Assembly (NCBI RefSeq): GCF_013387495.1
Contig: NZ_JABZEE010000052.1
Span: 20,816-84,815, forward strand
Source of the DNA: Streptomyces sp. PKU-EA00015
Lineage (GTDB): Bacteria; Actinomycetota; Actinomycetes; Streptomycetales; Streptomycetaceae
Direction: 5' to 3'
DNA: 64,000 nucleotides
Positions 1-8,044 of this stretch are shown piece after piece (within the stretch, counting starts at the first letter, position 1; every line of letters begins with the position of its first letter). Made by a program: the position numbers and the translations under genes. The notes under the pieces were generated by a model. The model saw only the letters and a list, made by a program, of their open reading frames with translations. It ran no database searches and was not told the origin of the DNA.

Positions 1-602
1 AGTTCGTCGGTCGGGTCGACGACCAGGTCAAGATCCTCGGCCACCGGGTCGAGCCGGGTGCGGTCGAAACCGCGTTGCACCGTTTGCCAGGGGTCAGCCG
101 GACCGCCGTCGTCGTGCGGACCACCGCCGACGGCACGAAACGACTGGTGGCCTACGTCGTACCGGAGGACGTGCCACCGCCGCACTGGGGCGAGCGACTG
201 CGCGGACAGCTGCGTGCGACCCTGCCGGCGCCGATGATCCCGTGGGCCGTCCTGGTGCGGGACACCCTGCCGTTGACCAGCAACGGGAAGATCGACCGTG
301 GCGCGCTGCCGGTGCCGGACCTGATGACACGCAACGTGTCGAACGAGTTCGTCGCGCCGCGGACCGACGTGGAGCACCGCCTGGCCGAGCTGTGGGAGGG
401 CGTGCTCGGTGTGCAGCCGATCGGCGCCGACGACGACTTCTTCGACCTCGGCGGCCATTCGCTGAACGCCACGGAACTGCTCGGCGCGGTGCGGGCGGAA
501 TTCGGCGTCACGGTTCCGGCGCGAGTCCTCTACCTACAGCCGACCCTTGGCGAGCTCGGCGAGCAGCTGGAGACCGCCATGCGGAGCGGAGCGCAGCGAT
601 GA
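1..602 (+). CDS. NRPS C-terminal fragment: end of adenylation domain plus carrier (T) domain
   Basis: The reading frame is already open at base 3 and has no start in the window, so this is the 3' end of an NRPS gene. The first residues, FVGRVDDQVKILGHRVEPG, match adenylation core motif A8, and NGKIDRGALP near base 290 is the A10 motif with its catalytic lysine. A peptidyl-carrier domain follows, with DDDFFDLGGHSLNATEL carrying the phosphopantetheine serine. The protein ends about 35 residues after the T domain, with no TE or C domain, so it is a loading, stand-alone or internal A-T protein. Its stop overlaps the P450 start (ATGA), which implies coupled translation. The specificity-determining part of the A domain lies outside the window, so its amino acid cannot be read. 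Confidence 0.93.
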   Translation, partial: FVGRVDDQVKILGHRVEPGAVETALHRLPGVSRTAVVVRTTADGTKRLVAYVVPEDVPPPHWGERLRGQLRATLPAPMIPWAVLVRDTLPLTSNGKIDRGALPVPDLMTRNVSNEFVAPRTDVEHRLAELWEGVLGVQPIGADDDFFDLGGHSLNATELLGAVRAEFGVTVPARVLYLQPTLGELGEQLETAMRSGAQR

Positions 603-1840
603 CCGTTGCCGTAGAGGCGGCCCGGTGCCCGATGCACGCCGACCCGGGGAGAGACCTGTTCGAACCAAGCACGTTCGCCACCACGGACATGCACGCCGTC
701 TGGCGCACCCTGCGACGGGAGGCGCCGGTCAGCTGGCATCCGGTCGGCGACGACGGGTTCTGGTCCGTGACCCGGTACGACGACGTACAGCACGTGTTGC
801 GCGACCACACCACGTTCACCTCCGAAAAGGGATCGCTGCTCACCCTCCTCGGGAAGGGCGACCCGGCCGGTGGCCGGCAGATGGCGGTCACCGACCCGCC
901 CCGGCACGCGCGGCTGCGGGAACCGTTGCAGCGCGCCCTGTCGGTCAAGGAGGTGGAGCGCGACCTGCCGCGCATCCGGTCCCTGATCCGGGAACTGCTC
1001 GCCCCCATGAAGGACGGCGGCGTGTTCGACTTCGCCGCGGCCATGGCGGCCATGCCGATGGCGGTCATCGGTTCCTGGATGCGGCTTCCCCGGTCGGACT
1101 GGCCCGAGCTGGCCCGGCTGACGGGCGCGTCCATCGCGCCGGACGACCCGGCCTTCGTCGGCCCGGGCGGTCCGGAAAGGACACTCGTCAGAGCACACCG
1201 CGAGCTGTTCGCCTACTTCCAGGACGTGGTCGAGGAGCGGCACGCCGCCCCCGGCGACGACCTGATCGGCCTGCTCCTCGGCATGCGGGTCGACGGGGCG
1301 AGGCTCACGCCGGGTGAGATCGTGTCCAACTGCTACAGCCTGCTGCTCGGCGCCAACGTGACCACCGCCCAGCCACCGAGCGCCGCACTGCTCGAGCTCG
1401 CCGGCACAGACGTGCTGGCCGACTGGGCGGCGCATCCGGACCTACTGGTGAGCGGGGTGGAGGAAGCGTTGCGCTGGTCCTCGCCCGCGCAGCACTTCAT
1501 GCGCTACGCCACGCGGGACGTGCGGATCCGTGACGTCACGGTGCACGCGGGCGACGCGGTCGTCGCGTGGCTGAGTTCGGCCAACCGGGACGAGGACGTG
1601 TTCGCGCGGCCCGACACGTTCGACATCCGCAGGCGCCCCAACAAGCACGTCGCCTTCGGCGTCGGCCCGCACTACTGCGTCGGGCACACCGTCGCCAGGA
1701 TCGCGCTGCGAGTCCTGTTCCACGAGCTGCTCACCGGCTTCACCGACATCGAGGTCGTCGGCGAACCCGTACGGCTGCGGTCGAACTTCATCGCGGGATA
1801 CACCAGCCTGCCGGTGACGGCACGAGGAGTACGGCCATGA
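599..1840 (+). CDS. cytochrome P450
   Basis: Predicted 413-aa soluble cytochrome P450. The heme-cysteine loop FGVGPHYCVGH near residue 363 is intact, and an EALRWSSPAQHFMR segment supplies the ExxR-side helix and following strand. The I-helix reads LLGANVTTAQPPS instead of the usual AGxDT, so the acid-alcohol pair that delivers protons is altered. That is seen in some P450s acting on carrier-bound or unusual substrates. The ATG at 599 overlaps the stop of the preceding A-T protein, and the type II thioesterase start overlaps this stop. The operon pattern A-T, P450, TE resembles systems that hydroxylate an aminoacyl group while it is held on a carrier protein. That substrate assignment is inference; the P450 call is firm. 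Confidence 0.93.
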   Translation: MTVAVEAARCPMHADPGRDLFEPSTFATTDMHAVWRTLRREAPVSWHPVGDDGFWSVTRYDDVQHVLRDHTTFTSEKGSLLTLLGKGDPAGGRQMAVTDPPRHARLREPLQRALSVKEVERDLPRIRSLIRELLAPMKDGGVFDFAAAMAAMPMAVIGSWMRLPRSDWPELARLTGASIAPDDPAFVGPGGPERTLVRAHRELFAYFQDVVEERHAAPGDDLIGLLLGMRVDGARLTPGEIVSNCYSLLLGANVTTAQPPSAALLELAGTDVLADWAAHPDLLVSGVEEALRWSSPAQHFMRYATRDVRIRDVTVHAGDAVVAWLSSANRDEDVFARPDTFDIRRRPNKHVAFGVGPHYCVGHTVARIALRVLFHELLTGFTDIEVVGEPVRLRSNFIAGYTSLPVTARGVRP

Positions 1841-2574
1841 CGAACGGATCGGCTGATCCCCTGCGCAGGTGGCTGCCCCGGCCGCTGCCGGAGACTCCGT
1901 CGCGGATCTTCTGTCTGCCCTACTCGGGCGCGGGTGCTTCCATGTTCAGCCGGTGGCCTGACGTCGCGGGCGACACCGGACTCTGCCCGGTGCAGTTGCC
2001 GGGCCGGGAGAACCGGCTGCGGGAGCCGCACTTCGGGACCTACGAACAGCTCGCGAAGGACGTGGTCGAGGCGCTGCTGCCGGTCATGGACCGTCCCTTC
2101 GGACTGTTCGGGCACTGCAGTTCCGCGCTGATCGCGTTCGAGATCGCCGCCGTGCTGCACCGCGAGGGGTTGCCCATGCCACGGCGGTTGTTCTGCTCCT
2201 CCCAGGTCGCGCCACACGAGGGTCCCTACGGCAGCTACCTGACGATGACGGACGAGCAACTTCGCGCGGAGCTGGTCGCGCTGACCGACAGCGAGCTCGA
2301 CGACACCCTTCTGGACCTCGTCACGGAGGTGCTGAGAGCGGACGTCGAGGCCAACAAGGCCTACCATCCGGCCGAGCCTGTGCTCCTTGACACCTCGATC
2401 ACCGCGATCGGCTGGTCGGCCGACCAGGAGGTCGCTCCCGAGCGCATGAGCGGGTGGGACCAGTACTCCAAGAAGGTCCACCGCGTGGTGCTGCCGGGCG
2501 TGCATCACACGTTCCTCGAAGCCCCGGCCGCGCTGCTGACGCAGTTCACCGACGGAATGGCCTCGGATGACTGA
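1837..2574 (+). CDS. type II thioesterase with cysteine at the nucleophile position
   Basis: Predicted 245-aa alpha/beta-hydrolase of the external (type II) thioesterase family that edits mis-primed or released intermediates on NRPS carrier proteins. The N-terminal CLPYSGAGASMF and LPGRENRL motifs and the C-terminal GVHHTFLE histidine segment are typical. The nucleophile elbow, normally GHSMG, reads FGHCSSA, which places Cys94 where the catalytic serine is expected. Cysteine thioesterases are known in NRPS systems and can favour transfer over hydrolysis, so activity may be changed rather than lost. The start overlaps the P450 stop (ATGA), and the stop overlaps the next start by eight bases, giving a tightly coupled operon. 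Confidence 0.9.
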   Translation: MTNGSADPLRRWLPRPLPETPSRIFCLPYSGAGASMFSRWPDVAGDTGLCPVQLPGRENRLREPHFGTYEQLAKDVVEALLPVMDRPFGLFGHCSSALIAFEIAAVLHREGLPMPRRLFCSSQVAPHEGPYGSYLTMTDEQLRAELVALTDSELDDTLLDLVTEVLRADVEANKAYHPAEPVLLDTSITAIGWSADQEVAPERMSGWDQYSKKVHRVVLPGVHHTFLEAPAALLTQFTDGMASDD

Positions 2575-3307
2575 CGTGCGGACCTGCCGGATCGCCCGGA
2601 CCCACAACGGCCCGACCGGCAGCGCGAACGGTGGATACGCGTGCGGGATGTTCGCCAGGGTCGCCGCCGGCGTGGTCGGGACGGCCGGGGTGGTCCAGTT
2701 GCACGCCGCCCCACCGCTCGACACCGAGCTGACCGTCCACGCGCATCGCGGGCGTGCACTCGTCTGGCACGAGGACGAGCTCGTCGCGACGGTTTCCGCC
2801 GCGAGGCACGACGAGTGGGCGGTGGCGCCGTTCGTCACCGTCTCCGCCGCGGAACGGGCGAGCGTGCACTTCAAGGGGTTGAGGGCGCACCCGTTCCCGT
2901 CGTGCCTGGTGTGCGGAACCGACAGGACCGACTCGGCCGCGTTGCACCTGACTCCTGGGGGTGTGGACGATCTTCCGGGTGTCGTCGCGTGCACCTGGAC
3001 CCCTGACGACCCGGACCTCGACACCCTGTGGGCCGTGCTGGACTGCCCCGGCGGCTGGACCCTCGACCAGAGCGGCTCTCCGTACGTGCTCGGCAGGATG
3101 TCCGCGCGCGTCCACGCGGTCCCACCGTCCGGCGAGCCCACGATCGTCGTGGCCCAGCACATCGCGACCGTCGGACGGACCGCGCGGGTGGCCAGCGCAC
3201 TGTTCGGTCCCGACGGCACCGAGTTCGGCCGGGCGGAGGCCACCTGGGTGCGGCTCAGTGCTTCTTCCGATCCGGCGCCGAGGAAAAGGGAGCGTCTTCA
3301 CTCATGA
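2567..3307 (+). CDS. hotdog-fold thioesterase/acyl-binding-like protein
   Basis: Predicted 246-aa protein. It has an early NGxANGGYACGMF segment followed by a second half with FPSCLVCG and a central GVVAC-WTP-LWAVLDCPGG pattern. This layout resembles actinobacterial PaaI/hotdog-fold proteins in which a glycine-rich first strand and a Cys-x-x-Cys loop precede the hotdog helix. The substrate is unknown. Its position between a type II thioesterase and an A-T-TE NRPS, with overlapping starts and stops on both sides, suggests hydrolysis or editing of carrier- or CoA-bound intermediates. No catalytic residue can be assigned with confidence by eye. The family call is moderate and the role is inferred from neighbours. 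Confidence 0.6.
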   Translation: MTDVRTCRIARTHNGPTGSANGGYACGMFARVAAGVVGTAGVVQLHAAPPLDTELTVHAHRGRALVWHEDELVATVSAARHDEWAVAPFVTVSAAERASVHFKGLRAHPFPSCLVCGTDRTDSAALHLTPGGVDDLPGVVACTWTPDDPDLDTLWAVLDCPGGWTLDQSGSPYVLGRMSARVHAVPPSGEPTIVVAQHIATVGRTARVASALFGPDGTEFGRAEATWVRLSASSDPAPRKRERLHS

Positions 3308-5796
3308 CTGCGAACCTGATCGACCTGTTCGAGGAGCAGGCGCGCCGACGACCGGACGCCACCGCGGTGGTGTGCGGTGAACGCTCACTGTCCTACCGGG
3401 AACTGGACAGCCGGGCGAACCGACTGGCCCACCTGCTGGCCGGGTCCGGCGCCCGCCCCGGCGCGTTCGTCGGGGTGTGCCTGCCGCGGTCCGTGGACCT
3501 GCCGGTGGCGCTGCTCGCCGTGCTGAAGACCGGCGCGGCCTATCTGCCGCTGGATCCGGGCTATCCCGAGGAACGTGTCGCGTGGATGGTGCGGGACGCG
3601 GACCCGGTCGTGGTCGTCGGCACGTTGGAGGTGCCCGGGTCCGGGAACCCCGTGATCCTGCTGGACGATCCGGCGGTGGCGGCCCGGCTGGCGGACGCCC
3701 CTGACGGAGCTCCGCCGGTCGTGCGGGATCCCGGCGACGCCGCCTACATGATCTACACCTCCGGGTCGACGGGACGGCCGAAGGGAGTCGTCGTCGCGCA
3801 CGCCAACGTCATGGCGTTGTTCGCCGCCGCACGCGACCTGTTCGACTTCGGCCAGGACGACGTCTGGACGCTGTTCCACTCCTACGCGTTCGACTTCTCG
3901 GTCTGGGAGCTGTGGGGCGCGCTCCTCCACGGCGGCACGCTGGTGGTGGTTCCGGTCGACACCGCCCGGTCCGCGCCGGACTTCCTGCGGCTGCTGGCCG
4001 ACCAGCGGGTCACCGTACTCAACCTGACCCCGTCGGTGTTCTACGAGCTGGCGCGAGCCGATGCCGAGGACCAGGTCACCTCCGGACAACTGGCCCTGCG
4101 TCACGTGGTCTTCGGCGGCGAGGCGCTCGACCTGGCGAGGCTGGAGGAGTGGTACGAGCGGCACGATCCGGGCAAGCCCGAGCTGGTGAACATGTACGGC
4201 ATCACCGAGACCACCGTGCATGTCACGCACGCCGCTCTCGACCGCGACCGGACGGCCGTGACCGGCCTGGTCGGCCGGCCGCTCCCCGGCGTTCGGTGCT
4301 ATGTCCTGGACGAGGGGCTGAACCTGGTACCGCCCGGTGTGGTGGGCGAGCTGTACGTGGGTGGCATGGGCGTGGGATGGGGCTACTGGGGTCGTGGAGG
4401 GCTGACGGCCGACCGGTTCGTGCCGGATCCGTTCGGTGGTGCCGGCGAGCGGCTGTACCGGACCGGCGACCTCGTGCGCTGGGGGCGCTGGGGGCTGGAG
4501 TACTCGGGGCGGATGGACGACCAGGTGAAGATCCGGGGGTTCCGGATCGAGCTGGGCGAGGTCGAGTCGGCGCTGGCCCGGTGCCGTGGTGTGGCGGACG
4601 CGGTGGTCGTCGCCGGCACGAACGGCCGGGGCGAGCCGTGCCTGGTCGGGCATGTCACGCCGGCCAGGTCGGCCGGTCCGGTGAACCCGTCACAGTTGGG
4701 TGCGGCGGCACGGGAGTTCGTCTCTCAGTACCTTCCCGCCCACATGGTGCCCGCGGTGGTCATGGTCTCCGCGGAGTTCCCGTTGTCGCCCACCGGCAAG
4801 GTGGACCGGCGGGCGCTTCCCGCCCCGACGTTCGACGCGTCGGCCAGTCGCCCTCGGTCACCGGTGGAGGCGGTGCTGTGCACGTTGTTCGCCGACGTGC
4901 TCGGCATCGAGGAAGTGGGTCCGGACGACGGGTTCTTCGACCTCGGTGGGCACTCGCTGGTGGCAACGGGTCTGGTGGGCCGGGTGCGGACCGCGCTGGG
5001 AGTGGAGCTGGGAGTCGGCGCCCTGTTCGAGGCACCGACACCGGCCGCGCTCGCGCGGCTGATCGCGGGTCACACCACCGAGGGCGAAGCCCATGACGTA
5101 CTGCTCGAGCTGCGCGGGCACGGCAGTCAGCCACCGCTGTTCTGCATTCATCCGTCCAGCGGGATGAGCTGGTCCTACGCCGGTCTGCTGCACCACCTGG
5201 ATCCGCAGACGCCGCTGTACGGACTGCAGGCACCGAGCTTGAGCGGCGAGTCCGACCTGCCGGAGACCATCGAGGAGTTGGCGGCGGACTATCTGTGCCG
5301 CATCCGCACGGTGCAACCGAGTGGACCGTACCGGTTGCTCGGCTGGTCGTTCGGTGGCCTGGTCGCGCACGCGATCGCGGTCCAACTCGAACAGGAAGGG
5401 CACGAGGTGGCGTTGCTGGCCGTTCTGGACGTGTCGCCGGTGGCCGCGGAGACCGATGGCACGCAGGCGGAGGACCTTGCCGACGACACGCTCGACGAGG
5501 CACTCGCGGAGGAGATCGGCGTTGCCGGCCTGCCGGAGGAGACGATCGCCCGAATCAACGCCACCGTCGGGCACAGCGGCCGGCTGCGTGACCGCTTCAC
5601 CCCCGGCCGGTTCGGCGGCGATCTGCTGCTGTGCACGGCTGGACCGAACGCACTGGCCGACGAATGGCGTCCGCACATCGGCGGCCGCATCACGACCCAC
5701 GAGATCGCCACCACACATCTGCGGATGATGCGCCCCTCGGCGTTGACCCAGCTCGGGCCTGTCCTGGCGGCCGCGCTCGCCGGCAAGGACCAGTAG
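3304..5796 (+). CDS. NRPS A-T-TE protein, predicted threonine-activating
   Basis: Predicted 830-aa three-domain NRPS without a condensation domain. The adenylation domain spans about residues 5-500 (YTSGSTGRPKG core, NMYGITETT, YRTGDLVR, TGKVDRRALP). The carrier domain near 520-590 has FFDLGGHSLVATGL, and a C-terminal thioesterase from about 600 has GWSFGG and a THLRMM histidine. Specificity residues read by alignment to GrsA are D-F-W-N-V-G-M-V-H-K, one conservative change from the known threonine code DFWNIGMVHK. The protein should load L-Thr, present it to a partner such as the P450, and release it by its own TE. The ATG at 3304 overlaps the previous stop. It is the last gene of the left operon; 88 bases follow before an unrelated-looking VOC gene. 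Confidence 0.93.
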   Translation: MTANLIDLFEEQARRRPDATAVVCGERSLSYRELDSRANRLAHLLAGSGARPGAFVGVCLPRSVDLPVALLAVLKTGAAYLPLDPGYPEERVAWMVRDADPVVVVGTLEVPGSGNPVILLDDPAVAARLADAPDGAPPVVRDPGDAAYMIYTSGSTGRPKGVVVAHANVMALFAAARDLFDFGQDDVWTLFHSYAFDFSVWELWGALLHGGTLVVVPVDTARSAPDFLRLLADQRVTVLNLTPSVFYELARADAEDQVTSGQLALRHVVFGGEALDLARLEEWYERHDPGKPELVNMYGITETTVHVTHAALDRDRTAVTGLVGRPLPGVRCYVLDEGLNLVPPGVVGELYVGGMGVGWGYWGRGGLTADRFVPDPFGGAGERLYRTGDLVRWGRWGLEYSGRMDDQVKIRGFRIELGEVESALARCRGVADAVVVAGTNGRGEPCLVGHVTPARSAGPVNPSQLGAAAREFVSQYLPAHMVPAVVMVSAEFPLSPTGKVDRRALPAPTFDASASRPRSPVEAVLCTLFADVLGIEEVGPDDGFFDLGGHSLVATGLVGRVRTALGVELGVGALFEAPTPAALARLIAGHTTEGEAHDVLLELRGHGSQPPLFCIHPSSGMSWSYAGLLHHLDPQTPLYGLQAPSLSGESDLPETIEELAADYLCRIRTVQPSGPYRLLGWSFGGLVAHAIAVQLEQEGHEVALLAVLDVSPVAAETDGTQAEDLADDTLDEALAEEIGVAGLPEETIARINATVGHSGRLRDRFTPGRFGGDLLLCTAGPNALADEWRPHIGGRITTHEIATTHLRMMRPSALTQLGPVLAAALAGKDQ

Positions 5797-5884
5797 GTGT
5801 CACGCCGCGCCTGGTGCGGGGCACGTTCTCGCGCATGAGCCCGGTTCGATGGTCTACGGCGCGTGGCGTGCTTAAGCTCGGCGC

Positions 5885-6238
5885 ATGACCTTGGAATGGG
5901 AACAGGTAATCGTCCACTCGGCAGACCCGGAGGCCTTGGGGCAGTGGTGGGCGGACGCACTCGGCTGGGTCGTCGTCCACTCCTCCGATGACGAGTTCGA
6001 GATCCGCCCGGCTCCGGACCGCCTGCCGGGGCTGGACTTCGTCCGGCTCGCCGAGAGCAAGAAGGCCAAGAGCCGACTGCATCTCGACTTCAGGCCCGAT
6101 GACCAGGAGGCCGAGGTGGCCCGGCTGCTGGCCCACGGCGCACGGCATGTCGACATCGGGCAGGGTGACCAGTCGTGGGTCGTACTGGCAGACCCCGAAG
6201 GCAACGAGTTCTGCGTCCTCGCCCAGCGGCGCCGGTAA
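5885..6238 (+). CDS. VOC-family (glyoxalase/bleomycin-resistance fold) protein
   Basis: Predicted 117-aa single-module vicinal-oxygen-chelate protein. It opens with a beta strand and VHSADPEALGQWWADALGW and ends with the family hallmark WVVLADPEGNEFCVL. This subfamily is common in Streptomyces and usually has no assigned substrate. It faces the two-module VOC gene at 6363-7103, with about 120 bases between their convergent 3' ends. Some VOC proteins bind antibiotics as resistance proteins, but nothing here points to that beyond proximity to a biosynthetic cluster. It more likely marks non-biosynthetic DNA between the left NRPS block and the regulatory block. Confidence 0.8.
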   Translation: MTLEWEQVIVHSADPEALGQWWADALGWVVVHSSDDEFEIRPAPDRLPGLDFVRLAESKKAKSRLHLDFRPDDQEAEVARLLAHGARHVDIGQGDQSWVVLADPEGNEFCVLAQRRR

Positions 6239-6362
6239 CGCTCCCGAAGCCCCGTGACGGTCAGGCGGCCGTCCGGGGCCCGGAACGCGCGTCCACGGCC
6301 GAGCGCCCGCCGGCCCACCGGTCACGACCTTGTCCCGTTGCGACCGTGACCGTGGATCCGCG

Positions 6363-7103
6363 TCAGGACAGGGCGAGAACGCAGAACTCGTGGCCCTCGG
6401 GGTCCATCAGACATGTCCAGGGGACGTCGCCCTGGCCGACGTCGAGGTCGGTGGCGCCGAGGGCCCGCAGCCGGGCCACCTCCGCCTCCTTGTCGTCCCC
6501 GGGGTACGGAAGCAGGTCGAGATGGACGCGGTCCGGCACGACCTTCGCGTCGGGCGTGCGGAGGAACGTGAAGTACGGGCCGACATCCTTGGCGGAGCGC
6601 AGCACCGCGCGCTCGTCGGTCACCTCGTGCAAGGTCCAGTCCATCGCTTCGCCCCAGAAGCGGGCCATGGCCCGGGGATCCAGGCAGTCGACCACCACCG
6701 CGGCGATCTGCCCGGTGTCCCGATGGATCTCCCGAGGCTCGAGCACACAGAACTCGTTGCCTTCGGGGTCGGCGAGTACCGTCCATGGCACTTCGCCCTG
6801 ACCCACGTCGGCGGGCGTCGCGCCGAGAGCCTTCAGCCGTGCGACCAGTTCCGCCTGATGGGCCTCGGAGCGGGTGGCGAGATCGAGGTGCACACGGTTC
6901 TTCTTGGTGGTCTTGGCTTCCGGGACGGGAACGACATCGATGCCGACGACCACCGGGTGCGGCCAGACCAGGCCGCCGGCGGGTCCGACGTAGGTGGTCA
7001 CGCCGGGGGAGTAGGCCTGCCAGTCGAGCGCCTCCGCCCAGAACCGGCCGACCGCTGCGGGGGCGAGTGCCTTGATGATCACGTGAGCAGGTCGCAGCGC
7101 CAT
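6363..7103 (-). CDS. two-module VOC-family protein
   Basis: Predicted 246-aa protein with two tandem glyoxalase-like modules, each containing an RFWxEAxDW segment and a terminal WTxLxDPEGxEFCVL signature. The repeated halves show a classic internal duplication that would pack as a pseudo-dimer. ATG at 7103 is chosen over an in-frame GTG at 7121 because the conserved strand begins immediately after it; no clear ribosome site decides the matter. It is convergent with the single-module VOC gene at 5885. Its function is unknown: either a housekeeping enzyme or a drug-binding protein is possible, and neither is supported specifically. Confidence 0.8.
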   Translation of the reverse strand: MALRPAHVIIKALAPAAVGRFWAEALDWQAYSPGVTTYVGPAGGLVWPHPVVVGIDVVPVPEAKTTKKNRVHLDLATRSEAHQAELVARLKALGATPADVGQGEVPWTVLADPEGNEFCVLEPREIHRDTGQIAAVVVDCLDPRAMARFWGEAMDWTLHEVTDERAVLRSAKDVGPYFTFLRTPDAKVVPDRVHLDLLPYPGDDKEAEVARLRALGATDLDVGQGDVPWTCLMDPEGHEFCVLALS

Positions 7104-7166
7104 GCCGGCGATGCTACCCACTACTCCGCGACGATACCCAGCCCGTCGTGGAAGGCCGACGGGGGC

Positions 7167-7715
7167 TCAACGCTTGAGTGTGAAGGTGAAGTCGTCGGAG
7201 AGCTTGCCGCGCAGCCGGACGGCCGAGACAAGCTTCCCGTCCGTGATCAGTTTCTCGACCTCGGCCCGCGAGAGGCCGCATCCCTCAGCGATCAGTCGCG
7301 CCGGCCGGACAGGAATCCGCGCCGCGAAGCGGACGGAGACGTCTACTACCTCGCGGTCCAGGTGATCCGATCCGTGGGTGTCGAGGCGCCAGGCGTCCGC
7401 CCAGTCGAGGTCGATGCGATTGCGGCGCCGCATGACCGGGTCCTGGAGCAGCTCGGCCGCCAGGTCGGCGTCGTTGTCATGCAGTCGGTCCAGCAGTTCG
7501 GGACGTACGGATCGCACGTTCATCCGTTCCATGACCGTGAGCTTCGTGGTCTCCCCGCAGGACGTGCAGAGAGCGAGGAGCCAGACGTCAATGAGTTTGT
7601 GGTTCGCGTTGATGCGAAATTTACCGCTTGTCCGGAAGGTGTCGGACGAGCACACGTGGCAGCGACGGCGAATGAGCGGCAGACGGACAGGTTTCACTAC
7701 CCAATTTTCGAGCAC
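7167..7715 (-). CDS. DUF1062 family protein with zinc ribbon
   Basis: Predicted 182-aa protein matching the DUF1062 pattern. An N-terminal zinc ribbon (CHVCSS about 20 residues in, CTSCGE about 50 residues in) is followed by a helical RLxDND-DxAxELLQDP region and a C-terminal segment on recognition of a secondary structure element (EGCGLSRAEVEKLI). The family is widespread in bacteria without an established biochemical role. The start is a GTG at the 3' coordinate 7715. Nothing in it suggests participation in the neighbouring biosynthesis. Confidence 0.75.
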   Translation of the reverse strand: MLENWVVKPVRLPLIRRRCHVCSSDTFRTSGKFRINANHKLIDVWLLALCTSCGETTKLTVMERMNVRSVRPELLDRLHDNDADLAAELLQDPVMRRRNRIDLDWADAWRLDTHGSDHLDREVVDVSVRFAARIPVRPARLIAEGCGLSRAEVEKLITDGKLVSAVRLRGKLSDDFTFTLKR

Positions 7716-8044
7716 AGAAGTACACCTGTTTCAGCGAGAAGTCCGCAGCAGGAAAAGGGAGTCACCGGTGGACGCGTGGCGACTTGCGCCGGCCGTGCGC
7801 CGACGAGCATGACGGACGTTACGGACACCCCGGCGCCCTGCGCGTCAGCGAGAGGTTCATCCGTCGGTACGCGGTGCGTTGACCTTGCTCCGCTGCCGCT
7901 GCGCACCTCGCTTACCTGCTCCGGGCCCCAGCCCGTACGTCACATCGTGCGGATCCGCCGGCGCCGAGCCGTCGGCGGCCGAGGCGGCCCGGTGGGGAAG
8001 AGAAGGGGAACAGGGCGGGAAGACCGCACAGCACAGTGGCGCGT
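7716..8044. other. non-coding gap of about 330 bases
   Basis: No convincing gene is seen between the divergent DUF1062 gene and the ATP-grasp relic. Short overlapping frames here have poor codon-position bias and no ribosome site. The stretch presumably holds the promoters of the two divergent flanking genes. No copy of the cluster-wide GCGGACGC-N17-TCGTA element was found in it. Confidence 0.5.

Noticed and set aside
5885..7103. VOC proteins as self-resistance genes
   Set aside because: The fold is shared by bleomycin-type resistance proteins, but these subfamilies are common and there is no specific evidence, so resistance is not claimed.
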